Origin: Citrobacter sp. Awk 4
Lineage (GTDB): Bacteria; Pseudomonadota; Gammaproteobacteria; Enterobacterales; Enterobacteriaceae
Assembly: GCF_028069725.1 (NCBI RefSeq)
Contig: NZ_JANEWG010000030.1
Span: forward strand, 1-59,496
Direction: 5' to 3'
Length of the DNA stretch: 59,496 bases
This document shows, piece after piece, positions 37,023 to 47,828 of this stretch. The position numbers and the translations under genes are program-made. Under the pieces are notes generated by a model that saw only the letters and a list, made by a program, of their open reading frames with translations, searched no databases and was not told the DNA's origin. Position 1 is the stretch's first letter; each line of letters begins with the position of its first letter.

Positions 37023-37244
37023 TTAGCCTTTTGGAGGATATGGATCATTTCCGTAAGAATTTCTCTCACGAATTTGCCCATTTTCTCCGTGAATAAGAAG
37101 CTCACTCTGTTGATTTATCGCAATACCACGAGCAGCATCAATTGCTTCTTGCTGAGTGCGGTGGTGCGACGTGTCGCGAGAATTACCTTCTCCCAAAACA
37201 GCCCAACCATCATCCCGTTTCACTACATGTTGATTTTTACCCAT
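37023..37244 (-). CDS. DUF2188 protein carried in intron domain IV
   Basis: A 73-residue protein starting MGKNQHVVKRDDGWAVLGEGN and ending NDPYPPKG, the hallmarks of DUF2188, a family of small proteins of unknown function. It has its own ribosome binding site (ATGGAG, 8 bases before ATG). It lies between the HNH part of the maturase (150 bp upstream) and domain V (44 bp downstream), on the intron's sense strand, so it is cargo within domain IV. Its two AEAIDAAR-like and GNS-type segments are intact and there are no internal stops. Confidence 0.85.
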   Translation of the reverse strand: MGKNQHVVKRDDGWAVLGEGNSRDTSHHRTQQEAIDAARGIAINQQSELLIHGENGQIRERNSYGNDPYPPKG

Positions 37245-37393
37245 GGATAAAACTCCATTCTCCGACTAAAGGATTACCTGCATCCCCAGAGAGTGAACAG
37301 GGATATAGGTGATTTATCATCCATAACGTACGGCTAAACCTATATGAATTCTCTGATGAAATTGTGACGTTACATATCAATTTCAACCCCTGC

Positions 37394-37855
37394 TTAATCG
37401 GTATTTTCAACATGCCACTGGATGTGACAGCCCGGATGCAACATTTCCAAATTCTCAAGCTCGTCACCGCCGCCCAGATGTTTCTGGTGCTTATGGTGAA
37501 CGTGCCAGCCTGTTTCCAGAGTAATTAACTGGTTACAGAGCGGGCAGCGTTTCTCCTGCCTGAGCCAGAGCGCCAGCAACTTCTTCCTGCCCTGCATGGT
37601 TTCCTTCCAGCGACGCTCAAGGCGTTGCTCAAAGTACGGTTCCCATTCAGGCAGATAAGGGTTAGCCTCCGCCTTTATCTTGGTATGTCGTTTAATGACG
37701 GTGTCTTTTGCATAGACTAAAGTCACCGGATTATCCTTATCCTCCCGCCATTGAAACGTCCAGTGCCGGTTATTTACCGTATGAAAGTATTTATTTTTCA
37801 CCCAGCGTTTATTGCGGTTTTTATGCCGCCTGCAACACCAGCGCCAGAGCAGCTT
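37394..37855 (-). pseudogene. HNH endonuclease part of intron maturase, cut off by in-frame TGA
   Basis: This stretch continues in the same frame as the RT gene after its TGA at 37858-37856: KLLWRWCCRRHKNRNKRW, then the D/En region ending at 37394. The HNH zinc-finger features are intact: CPLCNQ, HVHHKHQKHLGGGDE, LENLEMLHPGCH. A GTG at 37801 could restart translation but has no clear ribosome binding site. The intact protein would be about 556 residues from the GTG at 39064. The stop probably replaced a Trp codon (TGG to TGA), inferred from the usual W before LWRW in this family. Confidence 0.8.
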
Positions 37856-39064
37856 TCAGACACGGTAATCGACATAGCTGAACGTTTCCTTCGCCACCAC
37901 ATGCCGGTGATAGTTCGCCCAACCCCGTAATGCCGGATTGAGCTGGCGTATCAGCCAGTCTTGCGTTTGCGTCGGGTGACGCTTCACTATGTCCCTCACT
38001 TTCGCCAGAAACGTTCGCAGGTTCTTACGGGAAGGCTTTATCAGCATTTTCCCGCGATACTTGCGCACGTTCTGACCGAGGAAGTCAAAACCCTGCTCAA
38101 TATGCGTTATCACCGTTTTTTCCGGCGACAATTGCAGCCCCCGTTCCGCCATAAAGGCCTCAACGAGAGGTTTAACTTCATTCTCCAGCAACTCTTGCGA
38201 GATACCGGTGATGATAAAGTCGTCTGCATAACGCACATAGTTGACCTTGGTCTTGTAGCTGGCTTTGGTATTCTTCACCCCAAATCGGGATTCAAGTACC
38301 GCTTCCAGTCCATCAAGCGCCATATTGGCCAGTACCGGCGAGATGATGCCGCCCTGAGGCGTTCCCGCACCGGTTGCATGGTAATGACCAGACTCCATGT
38401 AACCTGCCTTCAGCCATTTACCCAGCACCTGCTTATCCATCGGGATATGCGCCAGTAGCCAGTCATGACTGATGTTATCGAAACACCCTTTGATATCGCC
38501 CTCCAGCACCCATTGCGCCGAGTTGCCCCGGCTGAGCGCTACAAAGCATTGTTCAATAGCATCCGCCGTTGAACGCATCGGACGAAAACCATAACTGTTG
38601 CGGTCGGCTGTTGTTTCCGACACGGGTTCCAGCGCCAGCAGATACAACGCCTGCATAGCTCTGTCTCTCATGGTCGGAATCCCGAGCGGACGCAACTTGC
38701 CGTTCGACTTCGGGATATACACACGCCGCAGCGGTTTAGGGTGATATCCGGTTCTCTTCATATCGAAGATAGCCTCCCATTTGGTTTTCGGGGTATTCCA
38801 TAACTTTCCATCCACTCCGGGGGTATCCCTGCCCCGGTTTTCCGTGACTCGCCTGACGGCTAATGCCTTAGCCGCCAGCGAACGGGTCAGCATTCGTTGC
38901 AACGCTTTTACCCGTCGCCACTCCTGCTGTTGCGCCGCCTTCGCAATGCGTACCTGTAGCTTTCTCACCGCTTCTGAGGTTTTGCGCCAGTTAATGGCGT
39001 GCCACCTTTCCGGGCGGGAAGATGCAGATACCGCCTGCGATTCAACTCGCATTTCGGTATTCAC
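37856..39064 (-). CDS. ltrA: Group II intron reverse transcriptase/maturase, C-terminally truncated
   Basis: 402 residues from a GTG (39064) that follows AGGAGG by 8 bases; an upstream in-frame ATG at 39157 lacks such a site. RT blocks are present: RRVYIPKSNGKLRPLGIPTMRDR (RT2), GFRPMRST, EGDIKGCFDNI, TPQGGIISPVLANM and the catalytic YADDF. The maturase X domain follows (LNPALRGWANYHRHV). Translation stops at TGA 37858-37856, before the DNA-binding/HNH region. RT and splicing functions could survive; target-DNA cleavage would not, unless readthrough or restart occurs. Confidence 0.92.
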   Translation of the reverse strand: MNTEMRVESQAVSASSRPERWHAINWRKTSEAVRKLQVRIAKAAQQQEWRRVKALQRMLTRSLAAKALAVRRVTENRGRDTPGVDGKLWNTPKTKWEAIFDMKRTGYHPKPLRRVYIPKSNGKLRPLGIPTMRDRAMQALYLLALEPVSETTADRNSYGFRPMRSTADAIEQCFVALSRGNSAQWVLEGDIKGCFDNISHDWLLAHIPMDKQVLGKWLKAGYMESGHYHATGAGTPQGGIISPVLANMALDGLEAVLESRFGVKNTKASYKTKVNYVRYADDFIITGISQELLENEVKPLVEAFMAERGLQLSPEKTVITHIEQGFDFLGQNVRKYRGKMLIKPSRKNLRTFLAKVRDIVKRHPTQTQDWLIRQLNPALRGWANYHRHVVAKETFSYVDYRV

Positions 39065-40150
39065 CTTGCTATCCTCCTGAATGCTCTTGCAGAGCACCCT
39101 GAGGACGGACGTGGATTCCCCCGAGGGAGAAATCACGTTTCGCCCCTCGGGGTACATTCAATAAGCTTTACAAGCCTTACTGCGATTTAAGACCAGCCGG
39201 AAGTCTGCCCCGTTTCCGGTGAAGCCCTGTTTCATGCTTCTGTCCGCGCCATTACAGCGCGGCATTTGCTTTCTCCGGCCTCCTCTACCCGCATACCCAA
39301 CAGTTTGCCTTACGGCTCCCCTGCCTCGATGAGGCGGATATACGGGCTTACCGAGTTCCATACAGATGACACGTATCGGTTAGGTTCTGCCTATCCACCG
39401 GTGAAACAACATCAGCGTATCCCCAGATGTAAAAGAGATAACCTGTTCACCCACCTTTTGGTCAAAGCGTATCAACGACTTACGCTCAATGCGGCTGACG
39501 GTGTTTAACAGCAGTTCACGTACGTTAACCTTACGATACAGCCTGGCCTCTCATGGTCATGTCGTTAGACCAATCCAGATGGCGTCCTCGCGGATACCAG
39601 CCGCCGCTTGCGCGGGAGTACGTTGTCAGGAAGCTTCGCACCTCACCGTTACCAGTGACGCACTATCCTTAGGCTACCGTTGGCTGAACAACGGGTTCTT
39701 CTTCGCTGTTTCTGCTCAGGAAATAGCGACAGAACAATCACCCGTACAGCTTGCGCTGCATTCCTCTTGTGAAGATCGCGAGCAAAACGATCCCGCCCTG
39801 TTCATGAATCCATGAAAGGATGAAATGAAGATGTATGACACGAGGTGTCACAATCGTTGAGATGTAACGTCGATTTGGGATTCACCGACGTCTGCCCTGA
39901 CGGGCACTCCGCGCAGAATTAACCGCTGCAGATAACTGAGTGAAAGTAATGGGCGCGTTACTGCTCATCACTGAAAGGTTACCCAAACTTCGGGGGCGTA
40001 TTCCACCGTCGAAACGGCTCACCTTCTGCTACGCTAAACGGCTTTCGGGAGCGGGGACTGGCCCCGCTCTCCTGGGGCGCGTAAGTTAACTGTTAGAGAG
40101 GGAATTTCTCTGCTTATTCAGTTAGTTACGCAGAGGAATGCGACTCTCGT
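39065..40150 (-). ncRNA. Group II intron domains I-III (non-coding 5' part)
   Basis: About 1.09 kb of structured intron RNA with no credible gene. It holds the 5' GTGCGAC end, several GC-rich hairpins (for example GAGAGCGGGG / CCCCGCTCCC near 40045-40070) and the EBS1 candidate at 39830-39835. A region near 39340 on the minus strand (GAACTCGGTAAGCCCGTAT) resembles the part of other bacterial introns just upstream of the maturase. It is longer than the roughly 600 bases usual for domains I-III. Confidence 0.75.
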
Positions 40151-40153
40151 CGC

Positions 40154-41813
<1,660 letters not shown>

Positions 41814-41844
41814 TTAAATTCGTATGTTCAGTGTCGTTCGCGGA

Positions 41845-42251
<407 letters not shown>

Positions 42252-42414
42252 GCAACCAAAAAAAAATTCCTCTCAGGAGAAAATCCGGTCAAAACACCAA
42301 CCCACCTCACATTTCGCACCAATTTCAGGGGCGTCGTCATCAGCAAATCTGATTGTGATACCATCGAAAATCTACGCAGTTGCCTGAATTTTAGGCGTAA
42401 CCGGATAACGATTC

Positions 42415-43671
42415 ATGAGCGGACTAAAACAAGAGCTGGGGCTGGCCCAGGGGATTGGCTTGTTATCGACATCATTGTTAGGCACCGGTGTCTTTGCCGT
42501 TCCGGCACTGGCCGCACTTGTCGCGGGAGATAACAGCCTGTGGGCGTGGCCGATACTCATCGTATTAGTTTTTCCGGTGGCCATCGTGTTTGCGGTACTG
42601 GGTCGCCATTACCCCAGTGCCGGAGGCGTGGCACATTTTGTTGGAATGGCGTTTGGAAATCATCTGGAGCGGGTTACCGGCTGGTTATTTTTGTCGGTCA
42701 TTCCCGTCGGTTTACCTGCCGCGCTCCATATTGCCGCCGGATTCAGCCAGGCAATGTTCGGCTGGCACGGCGAGCAGTTGCTGCTGGCGGAACTGGGAAC
42801 GCTGACCCTGGTGTGGTACATCGGTTCTCGCGGCGCCAGCTCCAGCGCTAACCTGCAAACACTCATCGCCGGCCTGATTGTGGCGCTGATTGTCGCCATC
42901 TGGTGGGCTGGCGAGCTGCAACTCGCGGAAATCCCCTTCCCGGCGCCAGGCGATATCGAAATATCGGGACTGTTCTCTGCGCTGTCGGTGATGTTCTGGT
43001 GCTTCGTCGGCCTCGAAGCCTTTGCGCACCTGGCATCCGAATTCAAAAATCCTGAGCGAGATTTTCCGCGCGCTCTGATGATTGGCCTGTTGCTGGCGGG
43101 TTCCGTTTACTGGACATGTACCGTCGTAGTTCTGCATTTTGGCGCTTACGGCGAGCAGATGGCGGCGGCGGCTTCACTGCCTGAAATTGTCGTGCAGCTG
43201 TTTGGCGTCAAGGCGTTGTGGGTTGCCTGCATCATTGGTTATCTGGCCTGTTTTGCCAGTCTGAATATTTATATTCAAAGTTTTGCCCGTCTGGTCTGGT
43301 CGCAAGCGCGATACAAACCTGACCATTATCTGGCGCGCCTCTCCTCCCGCCAGATCCCACATAATGCGCTGAATGCCGTACTGGTATGCTGCGTTATCAG
43401 TACGTTGTGCATTTATGCACTCGAAATCAACCTCGATGCACTGATTGTCTACGCTAATGGCATCTTTATTATGATCTATCTGCTGTGCATGCTGGCGGGA
43501 TGCCGTTTGCTGAAGGGGCGCTTTCGCGCACTGGCGATTATTGGCGGTTTGCTGTGTCTGCTTTTACTGGCGATGGTCGGCTGGAAAAGTCTGTACGCCA
43601 TTATTATGCTGGCGGCGCTATGGCTATTCTTGCCCAAGCGGAAAGTGCCGGATGGCAATGTGAACGCCTGA
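42415..43671 (+). CDS. yjeH: L-methionine/branched-chain amino acid exporter YjeH
   Basis: A 418-residue APC-superfamily transporter with about 12 hydrophobic segments. The N-terminal SGLKQELGLAQGIGLLSTSLLGTGVF is typical of the family's first helix. E. coli YjeH exports methionine and branched-chain amino acids. It is divergent from groS. Its last ~24 coding bases lie inside a REP palindrome, so the C-terminal residues (PDGNVNA) are REP-encoded. Confidence 0.95.
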   Translation: MSGLKQELGLAQGIGLLSTSLLGTGVFAVPALAALVAGDNSLWAWPILIVLVFPVAIVFAVLGRHYPSAGGVAHFVGMAFGNHLERVTGWLFLSVIPVGLPAALHIAAGFSQAMFGWHGEQLLLAELGTLTLVWYIGSRGASSSANLQTLIAGLIVALIVAIWWAGELQLAEIPFPAPGDIEISGLFSALSVMFWCFVGLEAFAHLASEFKNPERDFPRALMIGLLLAGSVYWTCTVVVLHFGAYGEQMAAAASLPEIVVQLFGVKALWVACIIGYLACFASLNIYIQSFARLVWSQARYKPDHYLARLSSRQIPHNALNAVLVCCVISTLCIYALEINLDALIVYANGIFIMIYLLCMLAGCRLLKGRFRALAIIGGLLCLLLLAMVGWKSLYAIIMLAALWLFLPKRKVPDGNVNA

Positions 43672-43678
43672 TCCGGCC
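43647..43678. repeat. REP element overlapping the yjeH stop
   Basis: GCCGGATGGC ... GATCCGGCC is a REP-type palindrome of 32 bases covering the yjeH TGA at 43669-43671. It sits between the convergent yjeH and fxsA stops and may also serve as transcript end protection. Confidence 0.75.
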
Positions 43679-43690
43679 TGATACAAGAAT

Positions 43691-44167
43691 TTAATCCCGG
43701 CGATCGTCTTTATGATCGATGCGGTCGCGCTCTTCGTCCTTGCGCTGAAACTCGCCGTCAAACGTCTCGCCACCACCGGTTCCGGCGCAAAAACCGCCGC
43801 CAGGCATCCGGGAGAAACGCAAATGCGGTAACAGTTTCATCGTCAGATGCTTCTGTACCGGCGGTAATAAAAGAAGAAGACCGAGGAAATCGGTGAAGAA
43901 CCCAGGCAGGACTAACAACAGACCGGCAATGATCAGCGACACACTCTTGATCATCTCGGCTGCCGGGCTTTCACCCGCCGCCATTTTCTGCTGCATCAGC
44001 AAAAAGTTTTTAAATCCTTGATTGCGTACTAGCGACATACCGACGATCGAAGAGAAGATCACCAGAATCAGCGTCATCAGTACGCCCAACACCTGGGAGA
44101 CCTGGATAAAAATAGAAATCTCAATGTAAACATAGAGAAAGATGGCAATAAGTGGTATCCAGCGCAA
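43691..44167 (-). CDS. fxsA: FxsA membrane protein
   Basis: A 158-residue FxsA-family protein with transmembrane segments at ~4-22, 27-45 and 76-100 and a charged C-terminus. FxsA overproduction in E. coli relieves exclusion of phage T7 by the F plasmid PifA. Its normal role is unknown. It is divergent from aspA, as in E. coli. Confidence 0.94.
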   Translation of the reverse strand: MRWIPLIAIFLYVYIEISIFIQVSQVLGVLMTLILVIFSSIVGMSLVRNQGFKNFLLMQQKMAAGESPAAEMIKSVSLIIAGLLLVLPGFFTDFLGLLLLLPPVQKHLTMKLLPHLRFSRMPGGGFCAGTGGGETFDGEFQRKDEERDRIDHKDDRRD

Positions 44168-44301
44168 AGGGATCTCCTGTAGATAACCGCCGTTTCAGCA
44201 CGTCGGTTTGAATAATTGTGCAATTTGCATTCGACTTATATTGAGGTACTCAGCAAAATTTCAAGCCATTTATGGATATATTTATGGGAGTAATCCAAAA
44301 G

Positions 44302-44319
44302 GGGTGATCTATCTCACAA
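44302..44319 (+). promoter_or_regulatory. CRP-type site upstream of aspA
   Basis: GGGTGATCTATCTCACAA holds the half-sites GTGA and TCAC with a 6-base spacer, close to TGTGA-N6-TCACA. E. coli aspA is cAMP-CRP-activated. The rest of the 338-bp fxsA-aspA gap (44168-44505) holds no gene; it is AT-rich and probably carries both divergent promoters. Confidence 0.65.
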
Positions 44320-44505
44320 AATAATAAATAAGGAGTAATAACCCACATTTTAAGTGATCCAGATTACGGTAGAAATCCTGAAGCAGCATATCATCTCGGA
44401 CATCAGACCGATGCAGGGGATAATCGTCGGTCAGGAAACATTCGAAACCACATATATTCTGTGTGTTTAATGTAATTTTTTGGCAGCTTGAAAAAGAAGG
44501 TTCAC

Positions 44506-45942
44506 ATGTTAAACAACATTCGTATCGAAGAAGATTTGTTGGGTACCAGGGAAGTTCCAGCGGAAGCCTATTACGGTGTTCACACTCTGAGAGCGATTGA
44601 AAACTTCTACATTAGCAATAACAAAATCAGTGATATTCCTGAATTTGTTCGCGGTATGGTAATGGTGAAAAAGGCAGCAGCACTGGCTAACAAAGAGCTG
44701 CAAACTATTCCTAAGAGTGTGGCAAATGCCATCATCGCCGCCTGTGATGAAGTCCTGAACAACGGCAAATGCATGGACCAGTTCCCGGTAGACGTATACC
44801 AGGGCGGTGCAGGCACCTCCGTCAACATGAATACCAACGAAGTGCTGGCCAACATTGGGCTGGAACTGATGGGTCACCAGAAAGGTGAATATCAGTACCT
44901 GAACCCGAACGACCACGTTAACAAATGTCAGTCCACCAACGACGCTTACCCGACCGGTTTCCGCATCGCGGTATATGCTTCTCTCATTAAACTGATTGAT
45001 GCTATCAGCCAGCTGCGCGAAGGCTTTGAGCGTAAAGCGGACGAATTCCAGGATATCCTGAAAATGGGTCGTACCCAGCTGCAAGATGCTGTGCCGATGA
45101 CTCTGGGTCAGGAATTCCGTGCTTTCAGCGTACTGCTGAAAGAAGAAGTGAAGAACATTGGACGTACTGCAGAACTGCTGCTGGAAGTTAACCTCGGCGC
45201 AACAGCAATCGGTACAGGTCTGAACACCCCTAAAGAGTACTCTCCTTTAGCGGTACAGAAACTGGCTGAAGTCACCGGCTTTGCCTGTGTACCAGCAGAA
45301 GACCTGATTGAAGCGACCTCTGACTGCGGCGCTTACGTTATGGTGCACGGCGCGCTGAAACGTCTGGCTGTGAAGATGTCCAAAATCTGTAACGACCTGC
45401 GTTTGCTCTCCTCTGGCCCACGTGCCGGTCTGAACGAGATCAACCTGCCGGAACTGCAGGCGGGTTCTTCCATCATGCCAGCGAAAGTGAACCCGGTTAT
45501 TCCAGAAGTCGTAAACCAGGTCTGCTTTAAAGTCATCGGTAACGACATCACCGTTACCATGGCGTCTGAAGCAGGTCAGCTGCAGCTGAACGTAATGGAG
45601 CCGGTTATTGGTCAGGCAATGTTTGAATCCATTCATATCCTGAGCAACGCTTGCTACAACCTGCTCGAAAAATGCATTAACGGTATCACTGCTAATAAAG
45701 AAGTCTGTGAAGCATTCGTTTACAACTCAATCGGTATCGTCACTTACCTCAACCCGTTCATCGGCCACCACAACGGCGACATCGTTGGTAAGATCTGTGC
45801 TGAAACCGGTAAGAGTGTACGTGAAGTCGTACTGGAGCGCGGTCTGTTGACTGAAGCTGAGCTGGACGATATTTTCTCTGCACAGAACCTGATGCACCCT
45901 GCCTACAAAGCAAAACGTTATACTGATGAAAGCGAACAGTAA
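44506..45942 (+). CDS. aspA: Aspartate ammonia-lyase (aspartase)
   Basis: A 478-residue fumarase/aspartase-family enzyme that converts aspartate to fumarate and ammonia, feeding fumarate reductase in anaerobic growth. The SS loop signature [11 protein letters not shown] (~317-327) with its catalytic serine is intact, as is [13 protein letters not shown] [12 protein letters not shown] chose ATG at 44506 ([10 protein letters not shown]), aligned with the family; ATG at 44488 would add KKKVH. dcuA follows after a terminator. Confidence 0.98.
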   Translation: MLNNIRIEEDLLGTREVPAEAYYGVHTLRAIENFYISNNKISDIPEFVRGMVMVKKAAALANKELQTIPKSVANAIIAACDEVLNNGKCMDQFPVDVYQGGAGTSVNMNTNEVLANIGLELMGHQKGEYQYLNPNDHVNKCQSTNDAYPTGFRIAVYASLIKLIDAISQLREGFERKADEFQDILKMGRTQLQDAVPMTLGQEFRAFSVLLKEEVKNIGRTAELLLEVNLGATAIGTGLNTPKEYSPLAVQKLAEVTGFACVPAEDLIEATSDCGAYVMVHGALKRLAVKMSKICNDLRLLSSGPRAGLNEINLPELQAGSSIMPAKVNPVIPEVVNQVCFKVIGNDITVTMASEAGQLQLNVMEPVIGQAMFESIHILSNACYNLLEKCINGITANKEVCEAFVYNSIGIVTYLNPFIGHHNGDIVGKICAETGKSVREVVLERGLLTEAELDDIFSAQNLMHPAYKAKRYTDESEQ

Positions 45943-45962
45943 TCGTACAGGGTAGTACCACA

Positions 45963-45991
45963 AAAGGCACGTCAGATGACGTGCCTTTTTT
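45963..45991 (+). terminator. Terminator between aspA and dcuA
   Basis: AAGGCACGTCA / TGACGTGCCTT (11-bp stem) followed by TTTT. It would reduce readthrough from aspA to dcuA, which may then rely partly on its own promoter. Confidence 0.88.
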
Positions 45992-46056
45992 CTTATTAGA
46001 AGTTACTTAAAAACAACAATTTAATATCAACTCGTTAAACAACTAGGAAGGCTAAT

Positions 46057-47358
46057 ATGATAGTTGTAGAACTTATCATCGTTTTGCTGGCAATCTTTTT
46101 GGGTGCCAGACTTGGGGGCATTGGTATAGGATTTGCTGGTGGGCTTGGCGTTTTGGTTCTTGCAGCCATAGGCGTGAAGCCCGGTAATATCCCGTTCGAT
46201 GTAATTTCCATTATCATGGCGGTTATTGCTGCTATTTCTGCCATGCAGGTCGCCGGTGGTCTGGACTATCTGGTTCACCAGACAGAAAAACTGCTGCGTA
46301 AAAACCCGAAATACATCACGATCCTCGCTCCGATTGTGACCTATTTCCTGACCATCTTTGCAGGTACAGGCAACATCTCTCTGGCAACTCTGCCAGTTAT
46401 CGCTGAAGTGGCGAAGGAACAAGGGATCAAGCCTTGCCGTCCGCTCTCCACTGCGGTGGTTTCTGCGCAAATAGCCATTACCGCGTCGCCAATTTCTGCG
46501 GCGGTGGTATACATGTCTTCCGTCATGGAAGGTCATGGCATCAGCTACATTCACCTGCTGTCCGTGGTCATTCCGTCCACCCTGCTGGCGGTACTGGTAA
46601 TGTCCTTCCTGATCACCATGCTGTTTAACTCTAAACTTTCTGACGATCCGGTATACCGCAAGCGTCTGGAAGAAGGTTTGGTTGAACTGCGCGGCGAGAA
46701 GCAAGTTGAAATCAAAGCCGGTGCGCAAAAATCCGTTTGGTTGTTCCTGTTGGGCGTAGTCTGTGTTGTGGCTTATGCCATCATCAACAGCCCGAGCCTC
46801 GGCCTGGTCGCTAAACCGCTGATGAACACCACCAACGCCATTCTGATCATCATGCTGAGCGTCGCGACGCTGACTACCATCACCTGCCGCGTTGAGACTG
46901 ACTCCATTCTGAACTCCAGCACCTTCAAAGCAGGGATGAGCGCCTGTATTTGTATCCTGGGTGTGGCATGGCTGGGCGACACTTTCGTTTCTGCCAACAT
47001 TGATTGGATCAAAGAGACTGCTGGTAGCGTGATTCAGGGTCATCCGTGGTTGCTGGCGGTGATCTTCTTCTTCGCTTCTGCGCTGCTGTACTCTCAGGCT
47101 GCAACCGCTAAGGCACTGATGCCGATGGCGCTGGCACTGAACGTTTCTCCGCTGACTGCTGTGGCGTCTTTCGCAGCCGTTTCTGGTCTGTTCATTCTGC
47201 CGACCTACCCAACGCTGGTTGCGGCGGTTCAGATGGATGACACCGGTACTACCCGTATCGGTAAATTCGTCTTCAACCATCCGTTCTTCATCCCGGGTAC
47301 TCTGGGTGTTCTGCTTGCTGTTTGCTTCGGCTTCCTGCTGGGCAGCTTCATGCTGTAA
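46057..47358 (+). CDS. dcuA: Anaerobic C4-dicarboxylate transporter DcuA
   Basis: A 433-residue Dcu-family carrier with about 10-12 membrane segments. It exchanges aspartate, fumarate or malate for succinate, and fits with aspA and frdABCD in a fumarate-respiration set. The start MIVVELIIVLLAIFLG follows GGAAGGCTAAT. Length is standard. Confidence 0.97.
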   Translation: MIVVELIIVLLAIFLGARLGGIGIGFAGGLGVLVLAAIGVKPGNIPFDVISIIMAVIAAISAMQVAGGLDYLVHQTEKLLRKNPKYITILAPIVTYFLTIFAGTGNISLATLPVIAEVAKEQGIKPCRPLSTAVVSAQIAITASPISAAVVYMSSVMEGHGISYIHLLSVVIPSTLLAVLVMSFLITMLFNSKLSDDPVYRKRLEEGLVELRGEKQVEIKAGAQKSVWLFLLGVVCVVAYAIINSPSLGLVAKPLMNTTNAILIIMLSVATLTTITCRVETDSILNSSTFKAGMSACICILGVAWLGDTFVSANIDWIKETAGSVIQGHPWLLAVIFFFASALLYSQAATAKALMPMALALNVSPLTAVASFAAVSGLFILPTYPTLVAAVQMDDTGTTRIGKFVFNHPFFIPGTLGVLLAVCFGFLLGSFML

Positions 47359-47367
47359 GTATTACCC

Positions 47368-47398
47368 GCGGGGCGTGTTATACGCCCCGCACTCCTTT
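47368..47398 (+). terminator. Terminator after dcuA
   Basis: GCGGGGCGT / ACGCCCCGC stem with a GTTAT loop, followed by ACTCCTTT. It separates dcuA from cutA. Confidence 0.7.
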
Positions 47399-47480
47399 CC
47401 CCGCTTCGACTAACATTTCGCCCCTCTCCGTTGTATAGTGACCAATCTCTTGCTGGTCTTTCTGTACTTTCGAGGTGTTT

Positions 47481-47828
47481 ATGCTTGATGTTAACAGTCA
47501 GGATATGTCCATCCCCGATGCCGTTGTGGTGCTCTGTACTGCGCCGGATGAAGCCACAGCTCAGGATCTGGCAGCCAAAGTGCTGGCAGAAAAGCTGGCT
47601 GCCTGCGCCACGCTGATCCCCGGAGCCACTTCCCTGTATTACTGGGAAGGTAAACTGGAGCAGGAATATGAAGTACAGATGATTTTTAAAACCACAGTAT
47701 CGCACCAGCAAGCGCTTCTGGACTGCCTGAAGTCTCACCATCCCTACCAAACCCCCGAACTTCTGGTTTTACCCGTCACACACGGAGACAATGATTACCT
47801 CTCATGGCTCAACGCATCCTTACGCTGA
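47481..47828 (+). CDS. cutA: Divalent-cation tolerance protein CutA
   Basis: A 115-residue trimeric PII-like protein linked genetically to copper tolerance. Conserved features are [32 protein letters not shown] and [13 protein letters not shown]. The N-terminal ~12 residues differ from E. coli. ATG at 47481 follows GAGGTG. Its end overlaps dsbD by 25 bp. Confidence 0.95.
   Translation: MLDVNSQDMSIPDAVVVLCTAPDEATAQDLAAKVLAEKLAACATLIPGATSLYYWEGKLEQEYEVQMIFKTTVSHQQALLDCLKSHHPYQTPELLVLPVTHGDNDYLSWLNASLR

Noticed and set aside
37237..37467. A 76-codon minus-strand frame overlapping the end of the HNH region and the start of the DUF2188 gene
   Set aside because: No ribosome binding site or recognisable domain, and it conflicts with the two better supported genes.
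39266..39815. Two short plus-strand frames inside the intron 5' region
   Set aside because: They are antisense to structured intron RNA, overlap each other and have no start signals.
46027..47280. A 417-codon frame antisense to dcuA
   Set aside because: Antisense shadow of a membrane-protein gene; composition rich in Gln, Asn and Arg is typical of that artefact.
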